Shown piece by piece: positions 1-12,600 of a stretch of DNA of 64,000 nt. A program made the translations under genes and the position numbers. Location of the stretch: assembly GCA_033239525.1 (NCBI GenBank), contig BSYO01000013.1:3000501-3064500 (forward strand), read 5' to 3'. Under the pieces are notes generated by a model. The model did no database searches and was not told the origin of the DNA. It saw only the letters and a list, made by a program, of their open reading frames with translations. This DNA is from Nepenthes gracilis. Taxonomy: Eukaryota; Streptophyta; Magnoliopsida; Caryophyllales; Nepenthaceae. The first letter of the stretch is position 1; each line of letters opens with the position of its first letter.

Positions 1-72
1 GTCAAACTCTGATCTCCCACCATTGGGAATCAGCCACAAGGATACAGGAATAAAAGGGTGTCGCTGCAAATT

Positions 73-3000
73 TCAAAGCCTAAAAGAGTAGCCTCCAAGG
101 CCTGAAGAAGCATACCCACCATACGGCCGAGATGATAATGAGGATGAAGAGGAAGGATAGGTACTACTGCCCAGTTGGCTCATATATGAAGACCTCATAC
201 CTGTTTCTATCTTCCCGTAGCTACTACTTGACACTGGTTCTCTGTGATTGCTGATGAATTCCTGCAAACAAAAAGCAGAAACAGCCCATTACATGGTAAT
301 TAAATATTTCTTAGTTGAGTTTCAACACAACGGTAGCGTTGTCGTCTTGTGATAACTATACAGGCTTGAGTCGTGAAAACTTCCTCTTGCATAATGCAAT
401 GTGAGATAACATATAATAGACTAAACAGTGCTTCAACCCTTTCCTAGACCCCATGTATAGAGAGAGCTTCATGCACCAAGAAACCATATTCCATCTTCTT
501 TAGTTGAGGAACAATATTACTAGAAAAGAAAGGAAATAATAAGCACATTTCTGGCATAAAATTTCTTGAATGCAACAAATGGAAGATTGCATTAAATGGA
601 GAAGGGGAAAATACCTTACAAAATGCTCATCCAAGGTTAGTATAGTTATCATTGTATGCCAATTTTTATATTCTATGATTCATCTTTTGCGGTGATAGGA
701 TTGAGAGGTGGAAATTAAGACAAATTTTAGTGTATCGTATTAATCTCAGCATTCTATATTGTGAGGAGAGGTTTTAATTACAGGGAGGATAGGAATTTAA
801 TGTTTAAGAATATCATAATAAATACAAATCTCCCTCCTCCCCCTCTACCTTTCTCTCTCCCCCCCCCCTCCCTGAGTTCAAGTGTGTTACAAATAATTAA
901 GAGGAAGAGAGAAAAATATTGTTTGTGCACCTGAATTAGCTCTTGAGCTATCTGAACTTGGGTTGATGTCCCTTTAATTTCAACAGTAATTTCATCTGGC
1001 AAGCCCCTACTCTCCTGAACAGTAAGGATGGCACCACTGGTCCGACGAATGTATGCAATGTTTGCACCAGCAGTTCCAATAATGTCCTCTGCATACGACA
1101 ATGGTATTTGCATGGTCTGTGCAACCTATACGACAAAGGGTAGCAGATCAGCTATTGGCAGCTACTACACAACAAAAAAATCAGAAAAAAAGGGAAGAAA
1201 CAGAGTCATGCTGTAGGGAACAAGAAATTTCTTCACGTGTGTCTGAAGCATAAAATTGGCAGATCACAAGATGCTGACTATGGCCAGTAAAAAAAAAAAA
1301 AAAGGACTCCAATTCTCTCATACAACCAAAATAATCATCAGTGTCTCAAAAATTCAAGGTGACTAATTGTTCATTTCCTACATTATTGTGTTAAAGATCA
1401 TGAATAAGTAATACAACATAATTTCAGAGCTATCAAGGGATAAGCACCAATCAACAAGATATCTCAATGATATTGATAGCTCAAATGACTATAGAATAGC
1501 CAAAAACTACAAACCTGAGTAATGATAGGAGCACCACTACGACCAAGCCCTAAAGAGCGCACTGCTGACAGTCCTGAATCTTGTCCATAGGACTGCAGCC
1601 CAGAACTAGTGATCTGTGACTCCAGCTGAATATCGCGGTCGAGGAACATATGATCCTTTTTCAAAGAAAGAGGATAATCAGTTCCAATTCCAGTTTGGGA
1701 AGAAGTATGCAAAGTTGACTTGTCAGGCCACCCTTCCATTTGGCGCTCTTGTGATACCGTTGAGTTGTACTGAGAATAAAAGTAGCAATTGTCAGAAAGC
1801 TTGAAAACACGAGCAAAATCACCAAATCTCAATGGGAATTAAGCTTACATTCTTCTCAAAGAGAGGAAGAATGCTATGGTCAACCAGAAACTTTCTTAGG
1901 TGTCCAACTACTAATTCTAGAGCCTTGAGAACCTTGAAGGCTTCTCCCTGCAGGTCTACAATCCTCTCATCTGGAGCAACATATGATGGCGCTTCATCTG
2001 GTAAAAAAACAATAGTAAGCATATGCCCTCCTCTTTTTTATTTCTCTTTATTAATTTTCCTTTTGAGAGGGCGCAGGGGGGCAGTGTTTCAAGAACTACA
2101 GGAATATCATCTTAGTGGACGGAACTAAACAGTGTGCAATTATGAGGATAAAACTTGTTTTGCATGTGGTCTTGTGGCCGAATGTGCAAACATAAGAATA
2201 AAACAGCAGAATTAAAAACCTTTGACTATCAAGAGTTTCGAAGACAAGAAACAACGGATATCACTGTGCAATACGATTAAGCTTGTGCGTGTATTGTGTG
2301 CGAGTAAACATTAATTCCTTCAGAGAACAAAGGAACCAATCAGCAATTTTTCTCAGTAAAGGGCAAGCATAAAAAAGATCCTACAAGTGAAAGCATTCTA
2401 TGAACTAGTGCATAAGGCCATCAGTGAGTAGAATAGGAGTAAATGAGTAACTCTTACAAGATCATTTCATTTCTATTAATTCTAAGCCACTGTCACTTCC
2501 ACTCTTCACTTTATACGAATTACGTCTCAAACACCTGAACTTAGACATGAGTATAACAAAGATTTACACTTGAATACTTTAGCTAGTGGTAGCTATATAC
2601 TAGCAAAAACTCTAGATAGGTGAAAACAAACCACGAAAAAAAAGTTACAAAAAAAAAAAATCGCCAAACATGTAAAATACTAATTTATGTAAAATATGGA
2701 GATTGAAAGGTGTAATCACTAAGAATGATAGCCAGATGCATGAAACTCTCACAATGCACGAAACTCTCACGATGCACAGGTTCAGTGAAAGGGTCAAACT
2801 ATTTTGAATCTATATTATATATCATCTTCCCATATATTATATAAGAGGTTTTTTCTACGACTAAAACTCATAACTACCAAGTCATAAGATGACCACTTTG
2901 GTAGTCACTAATGTTCTACAATTTGATTTTGACAAGGCTAATTTCCATCAACAACACAGAAGACATCAGTAACATATCTAGCATTACACATGGCTAATTT

Positions 3001-4287
3001 AATGATACCTCCAGCAAGAACTCGCACAGATGCAACACTATTCTCCTGTATCGACTTAATCACAAGTCCCTGCTTTCCAATTAAACTAATAGCTTGTGTG
3101 GATGGAACTAGTAAACGGGTAGAACAAAATGCAACTCCAGCAGCTCCTGCTGTTATATCATCCTCCTCATTATCAGGCAACCCATTAATACGTCTGAAAA
3201 CTCTAATTATAGCATCCATTGCAGGGGACTTTGATGCGTCTGGCTCTTCCTTCCCTGATATGAGGACCTACATAATGGATGATATAATCATATGATTTGG
3301 ACATTAGACCACAGTGCCAGGCTCACCAACAACGAAATAATGAAATGTCTAATCTGAATGGGATTCAGCTATCAATTGCAACACATTAAAGGAAGCCACA
3401 CGGAGAAACATGTATAGCACAGAAGTTATCCGGGAAACATCTATCTCATCTTTACGGGAAAAGCAAAGCTCCACGAATACTAAGCCTCGAAAAGGGTAGG
3501 CAGGAAAATAAGTAATAGATAACTCGCCCCTACAGATTGACCACATATCTATCCCAAATCCTTTACGGAAATAGTTAACACCATGAATCATTGCTTTACC
3601 CATAAGACGAATGCTCTGTTTAAGGCTGCACAAAAAAAGGTTTATCAAAAACGAAAATAGACACAGAAAACGACGTGAATAATCAAAGGCGAACTCTTCC
3701 CTCTACTTCCTCATAAAGCACACGATAGCTATTGGAATCATGTTTAATCTGGTTAGTGGTGACGCGTACCATAGCAGCCCCAGTCATCCAAATGCACCGT
3801 AACAAATAAACTAGGGGAACCCCTATAAGAATGATACTCTAATGATGGGATTACAAAGAAACAAATTTAGGGCTAAGAGAAACAAAATTAACGACCGGAG
3901 ACGAAACAAAACCTAACAATTGGTTGGTGAGAAGGAGAGAGAAAGAGAGCTCACGATGCGGTCAGGGGTACCGACAGCGCCATCAAGGACACGAATACGA
4001 GCACGAGTCTCCTCGCACATCTTCTTAATGAGGTCTCCCTTACGGCCGATTATGCTGCCAACTTTGAGCACTGGCACTATCAGTCTGAATACACAATCTC
4101 CAGGCCATCCCGGCCACCTCTTATCTGCCGCGGCCTCCGCGGCCGTGTCGGAAACATGGTTTCCAGTTTGTGGCTCAGTCCCTGTGGTTGTCGTGCTCGT
4201 AAGAGCGGCGGCGTCGGATGCCGCCATTACTGTCCCCGTCGCCGGCTTGTTCGTGGCGCCGTTCTGATCTGGCTCTGCGGCAGCCAT
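73..4287 (-). CDS. PEP: Triple KH-domain RNA-binding protein, PEPPER/FLK-like
   Basis: Six coding exons join in frame with GT-AG sites: 4287-3955, 3267-3009, 1997-1849, 1769-1515, 1125-931 and 261-73, giving 459 residues (Arabidopsis PEPPER is slightly longer). Three KH domains are visible: KH1 at about residues 65-118 with GRKG at 81-84, KH2 at about 160-235 with GKQG at 175-178, and KH3 at about 336-398 with GTAG at 349-352. The N-terminus is Ala/Thr-rich and the C-terminus is Ser/Tyr/Gly-rich. Blocks such as VLISGKEEP and [13 protein letters not shown] are typical of the PEPPER branch of plant PCBP-like proteins. In Arabidopsis, PEPPER and FLK act in the nucleus on pre-mRNA processing of the MADS-box genes FLC and AGAMOUS. 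That role is family knowledge and is not shown here. The start is the first ATG before the KH1 exon. The 3' UTR runs off the window. Which PEPPER/FLK paralogue this is remains uncertain. Confidence 0.9.
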
Positions 4288-4400
4288 ACTAGGCGTTACA
4301 GTGTGAGCGATTTCGGCTGGAACAAGGGTTCGAGGGGGGGAAAAAAAGAGGAGTGAGAGAGAGAGATCCGTGCGGGCAAAACACGATTTGGGTCGCCCGC
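4288..4400 (-). promoter_or_regulatory. Probable 5' UTR and start region of the PEPPER-like gene
   Basis: The bases just upstream of the start codon are GC-richer than the AT-rich spacer beyond about 4440, and include a GA/CT-rich microsatellite stretch around 4350-4370. CT-rich leaders are common in plant 5' UTRs. The transcription start cannot be placed from sequence alone. Confidence 0.4.
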
Positions 4401-5348
4401 TTGCTCAGTTTAGTAATGGGAGCTGCTGCAAAGGACCGGCCAAAAAATATCAAAGAAATTTAAACTTTTTTTTTTTTAACCCTCTTTAATTTATTATCAT
4501 TTCTTTATCATCAAAAATTAATTATTGTTATTATTATTTATTAATTGTTCTTATCAAATATAGGAAATTAGGTTTAAATTGACTAAACATTTAAATTTAT
4601 ATCGAAATATGTGCATAGTGGGAAAACTTTAAAGAATATATAAGTTTTAATTAACTATTAATTTAAAATGAGTAGTGATAATTAAAAACTTTTTAAACAC
4701 TTTTAAATAGTCTGATATTTTTATTATATTATTTTTACTAAAAATTATATGTAAAAATAAATATATTGACAAATTTAACATTTAAAATTCTCCTAAAATG
4801 TTGAAAATGTACCTCCAAACTATCTTTTAATAAAACTGCTACTAAAATAAAAATTAGTAATACAATTAGAAAAATCAAAATAAAAAATAAAATAAAATAT
4901 TATCAGAAAGAGATAAGCTTTGGGATATCTTTATAAAATATGAAGTAGAAATTTATGTGCACAGTATCAACCATATGATGCTTTATTGAATGAGGAAATA
5001 GGAATGCCCACAATAGATGGAATTTTTATTTTATTTTCACCATATTTGTATGAATTTAATGTTCCATCAATTATTTATAAAATGAAATAAATATAAGTCC
5101 ATTTACTTCCAAAATTATAGAATAAAGCCTCTGATTTATTAAAAGCCACAAGGTTGCTCTTAAATGATATAATATTTATTAATTTATCTCTTTTTATATA
5201 AATCTATTATTATAAATAGATGAAGCAAGAAATAAGAGAAGGTGAATGAAGAGTAACTAGAAGATACTTGGATCTAATGCTTTGGGTTACATAACTCGAA
5301 TAACTCTTTGCATATATACAAGACAGTCAGAAACTAGATCATGACCAT
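4401..5348. other. AT-rich spacer between PEPPER-like and LIG4 genes
   Basis: Very AT-rich, with no open frame of note. It must hold the LIG4 3' UTR at its right end and the PEPPER-like promoter at its left end. I see no recognisable transposon ends or RNA gene. Confidence 0.6.
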
Positions 5349-6607
5349 TCACCAATCCTTGAGCAGTTCACCGGCGACGTCTTTGTAGCTGACTCTCTTC
5401 TTCTTCTTCACTGGCTCCATCGCCGGATCTTCTGATGGTTCAGCCTTGGGTTGATCAATGGCCAATTCGTCATTTTTCTTTATTGGGCTCGTAATTTCCG
5501 TTTTTTTGGCTCCCAGGCTCGGAATCATATCGAGTAGCATCGCTTGAACTGGATCCACCATAACTTCCAGTTTATCTGAATTTACGGTCTCACTGCCGTT
5601 ATTTGGCTTGCAGCTGGAACTGCTATATAAGCACGCATACTTTGTGTCATCAGTTGCAGACATGGGTTCAGAAGAAGAATAAGCTTGCTCGTTCTGTAGA
5701 ATCTCAGAACTATGATCTTTCAATGTGTCATCAGAATCATTAACTCCGTCTGATTCGGTCTCCTGCTCGCTAGCTTTATCACTAGGAATGCTTTCACCTG
5801 ATTCATCTTCATATAATTTAGCCGGCCTACTTCCCAATCTGGCCCGCATTCTTTGAGGTTGACTGACAGCGGCTTTTCTTTCGTGGGGCCGGCCTCTTTT
5901 ACTGTTGGGTTCCCTTTTCACTGGCATGAGTTTTTTGACCTTTGAAGGAACTGCTGATCGTGGATTTTCCTCTTGGCGGGGAGAAGCTGGCTTGCTATGG
6001 TTGTTTACTTCAAATCTGCAGTAGATGTAGACTCTTATTAACGTGTCATGCTTTGCAGAAACTATCAGAAGGAAAGAACGCAGATGTAATGGTCAGTGGC
6101 GCCCAGGTATTAACAATTATGAACAGAATTTAAAGCCAAAACGTTAAAAATGGTTGCCTCAATGAAAAACAAAAATAAAGGAGTCTAATCAAAACAAGCT
6201 GCACCTTCAAAATCAGCACCCATCTTTTCCCCATGGTAAACACAGTAATGAAGGACTTTCTAAAGGATAATCACTTGATATTTAAGCACCCACTTTCCCA
6301 CACATTCTTCTAGGGTTGGTTTGATTATAGGGTATTTTAGTAGAAGGGAAATTAATGAGAAAAATATGAAAATAAAAGAAAATTCATTTTTCTCAAATAT
6401 GATTATTTTAATAAATATTTTGCAACAGATTTTTTCTTGTGATTTTTTTGCAATCCAAATATAAAAAATATTTTTTCTTCAATTTTTTTCATTTCCTTCA
6501 AACTTTCTTGGATCCAAACAAATCCCTTTTTAAGGATAATAACTTGCTATTGAAGCACGTCACAGTGCCGTGATTATGGAGTAAGCAGCAGCATCCAAAC
6601 AAAGGAA

Positions 6608-6638
<31 letters not shown>

Positions 6639-9600
6639 AAACCTTGTGCCAAAACAATACAAGATACCGAGTTATATTTTTTTTGGAAATTGGGGGAGTG
6701 CTGGCTTCTTTTTTCATGAAGACCAGAAAATATTTCTAACTTTGTTATCTATTTCAATGATTTAAAAAACATCATCATTTGCACTTTAATTTAGTCCACG
6801 TAGATGGATAATTGAGCTCATAATTTAATTATTTCTGTGCATGTTTCATGCCATGTTTGTGGGGACAATTTAGAAATGTTTGCAGAAATACAATCTTTCT
6901 AATCAATGTATGAGCAAGATGATCACCAATTGAAAGTAGGCATACACTCACCCTTCATCAAGGCTAGATTCTTCCAACACATTGGGCTTTAAGCTATATG
7001 CTTTCTCCAATAATTTCAGATCCTCCTTCAAGCAGTCTTCCAACCATTGAAGCCGAACAACATGCAGTCTCTTCTTACTCAGGACATGCTTCTCTTCCCT
7101 TGGAAAACTAGATAAGAGGAACCATAAGGCAGCCCGGCCATCGGGGAAAGGGGCAGTCAAGCAGAAAAAGACAGTAAGAATATGTCAAAACATCCTAACA
7201 TGTTAGTAAGCATCAAGTAAAAGAAATAAGATAAAACAGGAAAAAGGGGGAAAAGGCTTTTATTTCTCTGCTTTTTTAGGGTTTTTTGCATAAATATATC
7301 TGGCTGGCAATATGGATATACGGACAAGATCTTACAGAAGCTAGTATTATCAGGATCACGGTTCCATGGGGTTACATGAATCCCAGTGCCTATGGTTTGG
7401 CTATGTCATAAATCCATGCCCCATGACTTCCCCATCTCATAATCCATGGATTCTTCCGCTAATCACCAAAGGCAGAACCACTCTATGCCATGTTCCCGAG
7501 CAGAATCCTACTTCAACTAGTGTTACCGAGCTGCATATAGACTATGAAAAGTGCAGAAATTAATAAAATCAGCACGAATTGTGCATCAAATTATAATCTA
7601 TTTTGCATCCATTTTGATGCCAATGATGGGTAGGTTAACTATCCAAGGGACTGATCTCCACCAATCTATGAAAAAAGATAGAGTTGAGAGGTATGTCCTA
7701 TGCTTGTAATGACAGATTTTAGAGGAATGGTTAAGAAATTTAAAGAAATAAAAATGTCTCAAGGACTTTTGCAAACAACTTAGATAGGATATACTATTAG
7801 AACAAACTTTAAAATATACTATGAAATATTCCTTGCAAAAGTAATTTGTTATTTTTAATACCCATAAATAATCTTATAAATACATGTGAATAAACCGAAG
7901 CCTTAAGTGGGGTTTTCTCTCTTCAAATTTTATACCTTCACATGGTATTAGAGCAAACCCTAGTCATTGGTGCCGCCTCCACAACAATGGTCATCTAGGT
8001 TTGAGTTGCCAGACCTGAAACCCTAGACTTGGTTCCTAACTCAATTACTTTGTTTCTTGGATTTCTTAGTAGAGATTTCTCAACTTCTTGGGGTTTCTTA
8101 GTGATTGATTAAAGGAAGCCAGTCCACCATAAATATTTCGTGTATGATTTGATTTTTGTGGCCGATTCTTTGGATTGTGTGCTGCGATGTTCTTTGTTTA
8201 TAAAGTTCTCTATTTTTACTCTTCAATTTGGTGAGAGTTTGGTGCGATTCTTCAAAAATTGACATTTTTGGCAGTGTTCTTCACATCTGAAGTTCTTGAT
8301 TTGTCCCTGTTGTGCGATTCTTCATGTTTGAATTTGGTGCTTCTTATTTGGTACTTCCGATTCGGTTTTCTATTCGAAATTATGTTCGTGGTCAAAATCT
8401 TGTTTGTGTTCTCTTCATGTTCTCTTTTGTTGTCGTGCGGTGAAGAAGAGATAACAGGTGTAGAGAGAGTGCCGACTTGGTCTGGGGCTTTGATCCTTTA
8501 ACTTTCCAAAGGAGAGCGGGTATCAACATGGTTTGGAGCTTTAATTCTTTAATTTTCAAACTTCACAATATTATATTTGTGAACAGATATTCGAAATATT
8601 AATTTAATTATTGTTTAATGATGGCTAAAGATAGATTTGTATTGGGTGTTTTCAGTGGAAAAATAGTAACAAGAGATTGATTTGTTTTCATTATAGTCAC
8701 ATTCCATATGCTGAGAAATATTTATTATTTGAAAAGAGAAAAAATTGGAGTCTGTCTAAAAAAATGAGCTAAGAAATGACAAATGTATAGAACCTTTAAA
8801 TGAGATAATCCTTTTTTCAACTCTCTCAAAATGAAATTTATTGCAAACATATATGCCATGGTTCTTTACTTCGACAAAATTGGTCATATATGAAACAAGT
8901 GTTGGTTTTTTCATAGAGGTTTACTACAATTCCTAATCATATTATTACTATTCTTGTTCAATCTATCGCTTGTCTCTCGATATCCTCTCAAGCTTAGGTC
9001 ATTAACTCTGGTATTTCTAATTGCATGACTGGGCTTACTAGTATGTTGTTTGATTATCGATTATGTTCCATTGTTCCTAATGTAATGTTAGCTAATGACT
9101 CACTTGCAAAGGTCAACGGTGTTGTTTTGCCTTCTGACACAGACTGTTCCTTGCGTCAATCTTATACTTGTGAAATTTTTTGTCAAATTTACTATCTATT
9201 AGTAAATTTACTCGACAACATAATTATTGTGCAGTTTTTTTCCACTCATCATCAATTTTAGGACCTTACTACAATGGAGGATGTATTAGTGCTACTTTCA
9301 TGACTGTGTAGAGGTCGTCATGATTTAGGAGATCTCTACTTATTCAATACAAAACTCAATCCCATTGTTTATATTAGTACTACTTTTATGCCCCTCGATC
9401 TACATAGTGAGTTGGGTTATCCACCTCTTTATAGTCTGAAAAAATTATGTCAAACTTTAATGATTGTTACTAACTTATTTTGTAAGTCAAGTTAATTTAT
9501 CAAGCACTATCCTAAGTCATATTCCCCTTGTATAAATTCACACGTCTCTGCCCCTTTTAACTTAGTACACTCAAATGTATGGAGACTATGTCCAGTTTTG

Positions 9601-12600
9601 TCTAACATAGGACTTCATTACTTTGTCATTTTTTTTATGATTATTTAGGAGTTGTCCGACTATATTTAATAAAGAATTGATTTGAACTATATTACAGTTT
9701 TTGTGTGTTCCATACTGAAATTAAGACATGATTTTCTACTTCTATAGGCACTTTACTAAGTGACAATGGCTGCAAATATTTTTTTACTTTTTTCTTATTA
9801 TTTCTATTCCAACATGGGATTCTTTATGAATCATCTTGCCCCAATACAACCCAATAGAACGGAGTAGGTAGCGGAAAAATGGGCACTTAAGGAAAGTTGT
9901 TCAAACTCTCTTATTCCAAATGGGTATTCTAAATACCTTTTGGAGTGATACAGTGTTGATAATTTATTATCTTATTAATTGGATGCTATCAGCTGTTCTT
10001 TAGGAAAAAAATTCCTTATCATGTATTATTTCCTAACAAGCCATTATATTTTCTTCAATTGAAGATTTTTTCGGTTGTATCTGCTATGTCCGTGATATTC
10101 GACCTTAGGTGACAAAGTTTGATCACAAGCTTTTGTGGTGTAATTTTTTGGATATCCTTGCACTTAGAAGGGGTATCGGTGTTTCCCTTCAAAGTTGCAA
10201 TGATTTCTAGTGCCTTCTAACATCACATTTCATGAGTCTACATGTTTCATTCTAATTGGTTGTCAACAAGTCTATCATTAAGTTTCTGTCTTGGCAATGA
10301 TATTCTTTTATATGAAATTGTTCAAAGGTTATATCATCTACACCTGTGTTACATGCACTTTCTTGTCCTTCTGTTACCCAAACATATGTTTGTGAACTTC
10401 ATCCGATGTTTAGTTTCTCTTTAGGAGTGGATCTAGAGACAACTACTATTGAGCCAATTATTCTTGATCAAAAACCGATTCAAACATTCCAACCTGTCTT
10501 AATAAAAGGGTCATTGTAGTTGAGCTCAATATTCATTGATGACTACGCTATTTTATGTTGGTGTTTTATCTTCTCATCAGGCTTTTGTAACCGTTTTGGA
10601 CTCGATTAGTGTGCCTTGATCTATATCTAAGGCTACTTCCCAATCTAATTGACATACAATTATAGAGGAAGAGATGGCTATACTCGAGTATAATCACACG
10701 TGAGATAGCCTCTTTGCCTCCAAAGAAGAAACACATTAGTTGTAATGGGTTTACATAATAAAAATCAACTCAAATGATTTTTTGGCTCAATTGAAAGCCC
10801 ATCTAGTAGTCAAAGAATATGCTCAGATTTATGAGATGGACTATGTTTACACATTCTCTCCTATTTTTAATTAATTTATGTTAGACTGTTTATCTCATTA
10901 ACTATGACTCATCATTGACTTTTATATCAATTACACTTTAAAAATGCCTTCTTACATAATGATCTTCATAAGGAGATTTATTTGGAGCAACTTCCAAGGT
11001 TCATTGCTAGCGAAGAATCTGGATATTTTTGCTAGCTGAAAAAGTCATTGTATGGTTTGAAACAATCCTCACGAGCGTGGTTTGGAAAATTTAGTAACAC
11101 TATGTATAAGCTTGGGCTTTCTTCTCATGACAGCAATCACTCTGTGTTTTATCATCACTCTAATACTGGATGTATTATTCTTTTCGTGTCTGTAGATAAC
11201 ATTGTGATTATTGACAATGATAATATTAGTATTGTGGATCTAAAATTATTCATTCAAAGTCAATTTAAAATGGATAACATTGGGAGTTTCATTATTTTTG
11301 GGGCATTAAGGTTGCTAAGCGTCGTCGTGGAAAAGTATATTGTGGATTTATTTCGAGAAATTAGTGTAATGGATTAGAAACCTTGTGATACTCTCATAAA
11401 TCCAAGAATTAAGTTATCACCATATAATTATAAGATCTATACTAAACAAGAGGGGTACCAACGACTAATTGGTAAACTCAATTATTTTATTATAACTCGT
11501 ATAAATATTACTTTCCCAACAAGTGTTGTGAGTTAATTTTTGTCTTCTCCTTGTGCTCTCATTAGGAGGCTATGATGCGTACTATGAGGTATTTCAATGG
11601 TATACTAGGGTGATGCTTGTTTTACAGTGATCATGTTATAATCAGGTCCAGGGTTTTCTCAATGGTACCACTAGCTATTGTATTTTTTATTGGAGGCAAC
11701 ATTATGTTATGGAAAAGTAAGAAACAAAAGGCGACAATCAGGTCAAGTACAGACTCAAAATATCATGTGTTGACACATATTACTAATGAAGTTATATGGC
11801 TTTGGCAATTACTTAAGTCTATTGGTTGTAAAAGTTTTGGGCCTTTTTAACTGTGGTGCGACAATCAAAAAGCCATCCATATTGTATCTAATATGGTATT
11901 TCACAAAGGCACACAATATATTAAAGTAGATTATCACAAGGACTAATTTACATCTGACAAGTGAGAATTAGATATTAGCTTGTAGGCATTTATACCAAGT
12001 ATTTGATTAGAATTTGAGTTACGTACATTTATAACAACCCAAACATGATCAACATATATGCTCCTACGTAAGGGGTAGTTTTAGATAAGATATAGTATTA
12101 AAATATACTTTAGAAAGGGTAAATTTAATATTTTTTTTACTTATAAATAACCCTATAAATACATGTAAATAAATCTAACCCTTAAATAGGATTTTTTTCT
12201 CGAGTTGTTATACCTTCACACAACTTAGACAAGATAAAAGTAAAACTGATACTATAAGGAAACCCAAGGTCTCATTACTATATACCACTTCTTTAAGGTA
12301 TCTGGATAAAGTGGAGCAGCTAATAGACTACATCAGGAGAGGAAGAGGAAGGTTAAAACTCTGAATAACCCCATCTTCATCTCGCATATGAGTACAGATC
12401 TTTACGCTCATTTTAATATGGCCTCCCCCTCCAAATGAAAAAACAAGAATTTGTTTCTTTATTTTCATTTCTTTTTTTGGTTTTTTTTTTTTTTTTTTGT
12501 TGGAGAGGGATGGGTTTGTTTCAATAATGATGGATTGACTTGACAAGATTTCTCACATTGAACATGATTAGACAAATGACACAAGTGTTTAATCAAATAA

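Larger units (their letters stand above)
7781..12220 (+). mobile_element. Degenerate Ty1/copia retrotransposon inside a LIG4 intron
   Basis: A complete but decayed copia-type element of 4.4 kb, lying antisense to LIG4 in the intron between exons 25 and 26. Short LTRs (7781-7942 and 12082-12220) flank it, with the pentanucleotide CAACT duplicated immediately outside (7776-7780 and 12221-12225). A primer-binding site TGGTATTAGAGC, matching initiator tRNA-Met usage in plant copia elements, follows the left LTR. A purine-rich AAGGGG tract lies just before the right LTR. Relics in order are a protease-like stretch near 8990-9060, reverse transcriptase with [11 protein letters not shown] near 11050, and an RNase H-like stretch near 11700-11850. 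Multiple stops and frame breaks, and SVDN in place of the YVDD active site, show it is dead. Confidence 0.85.
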
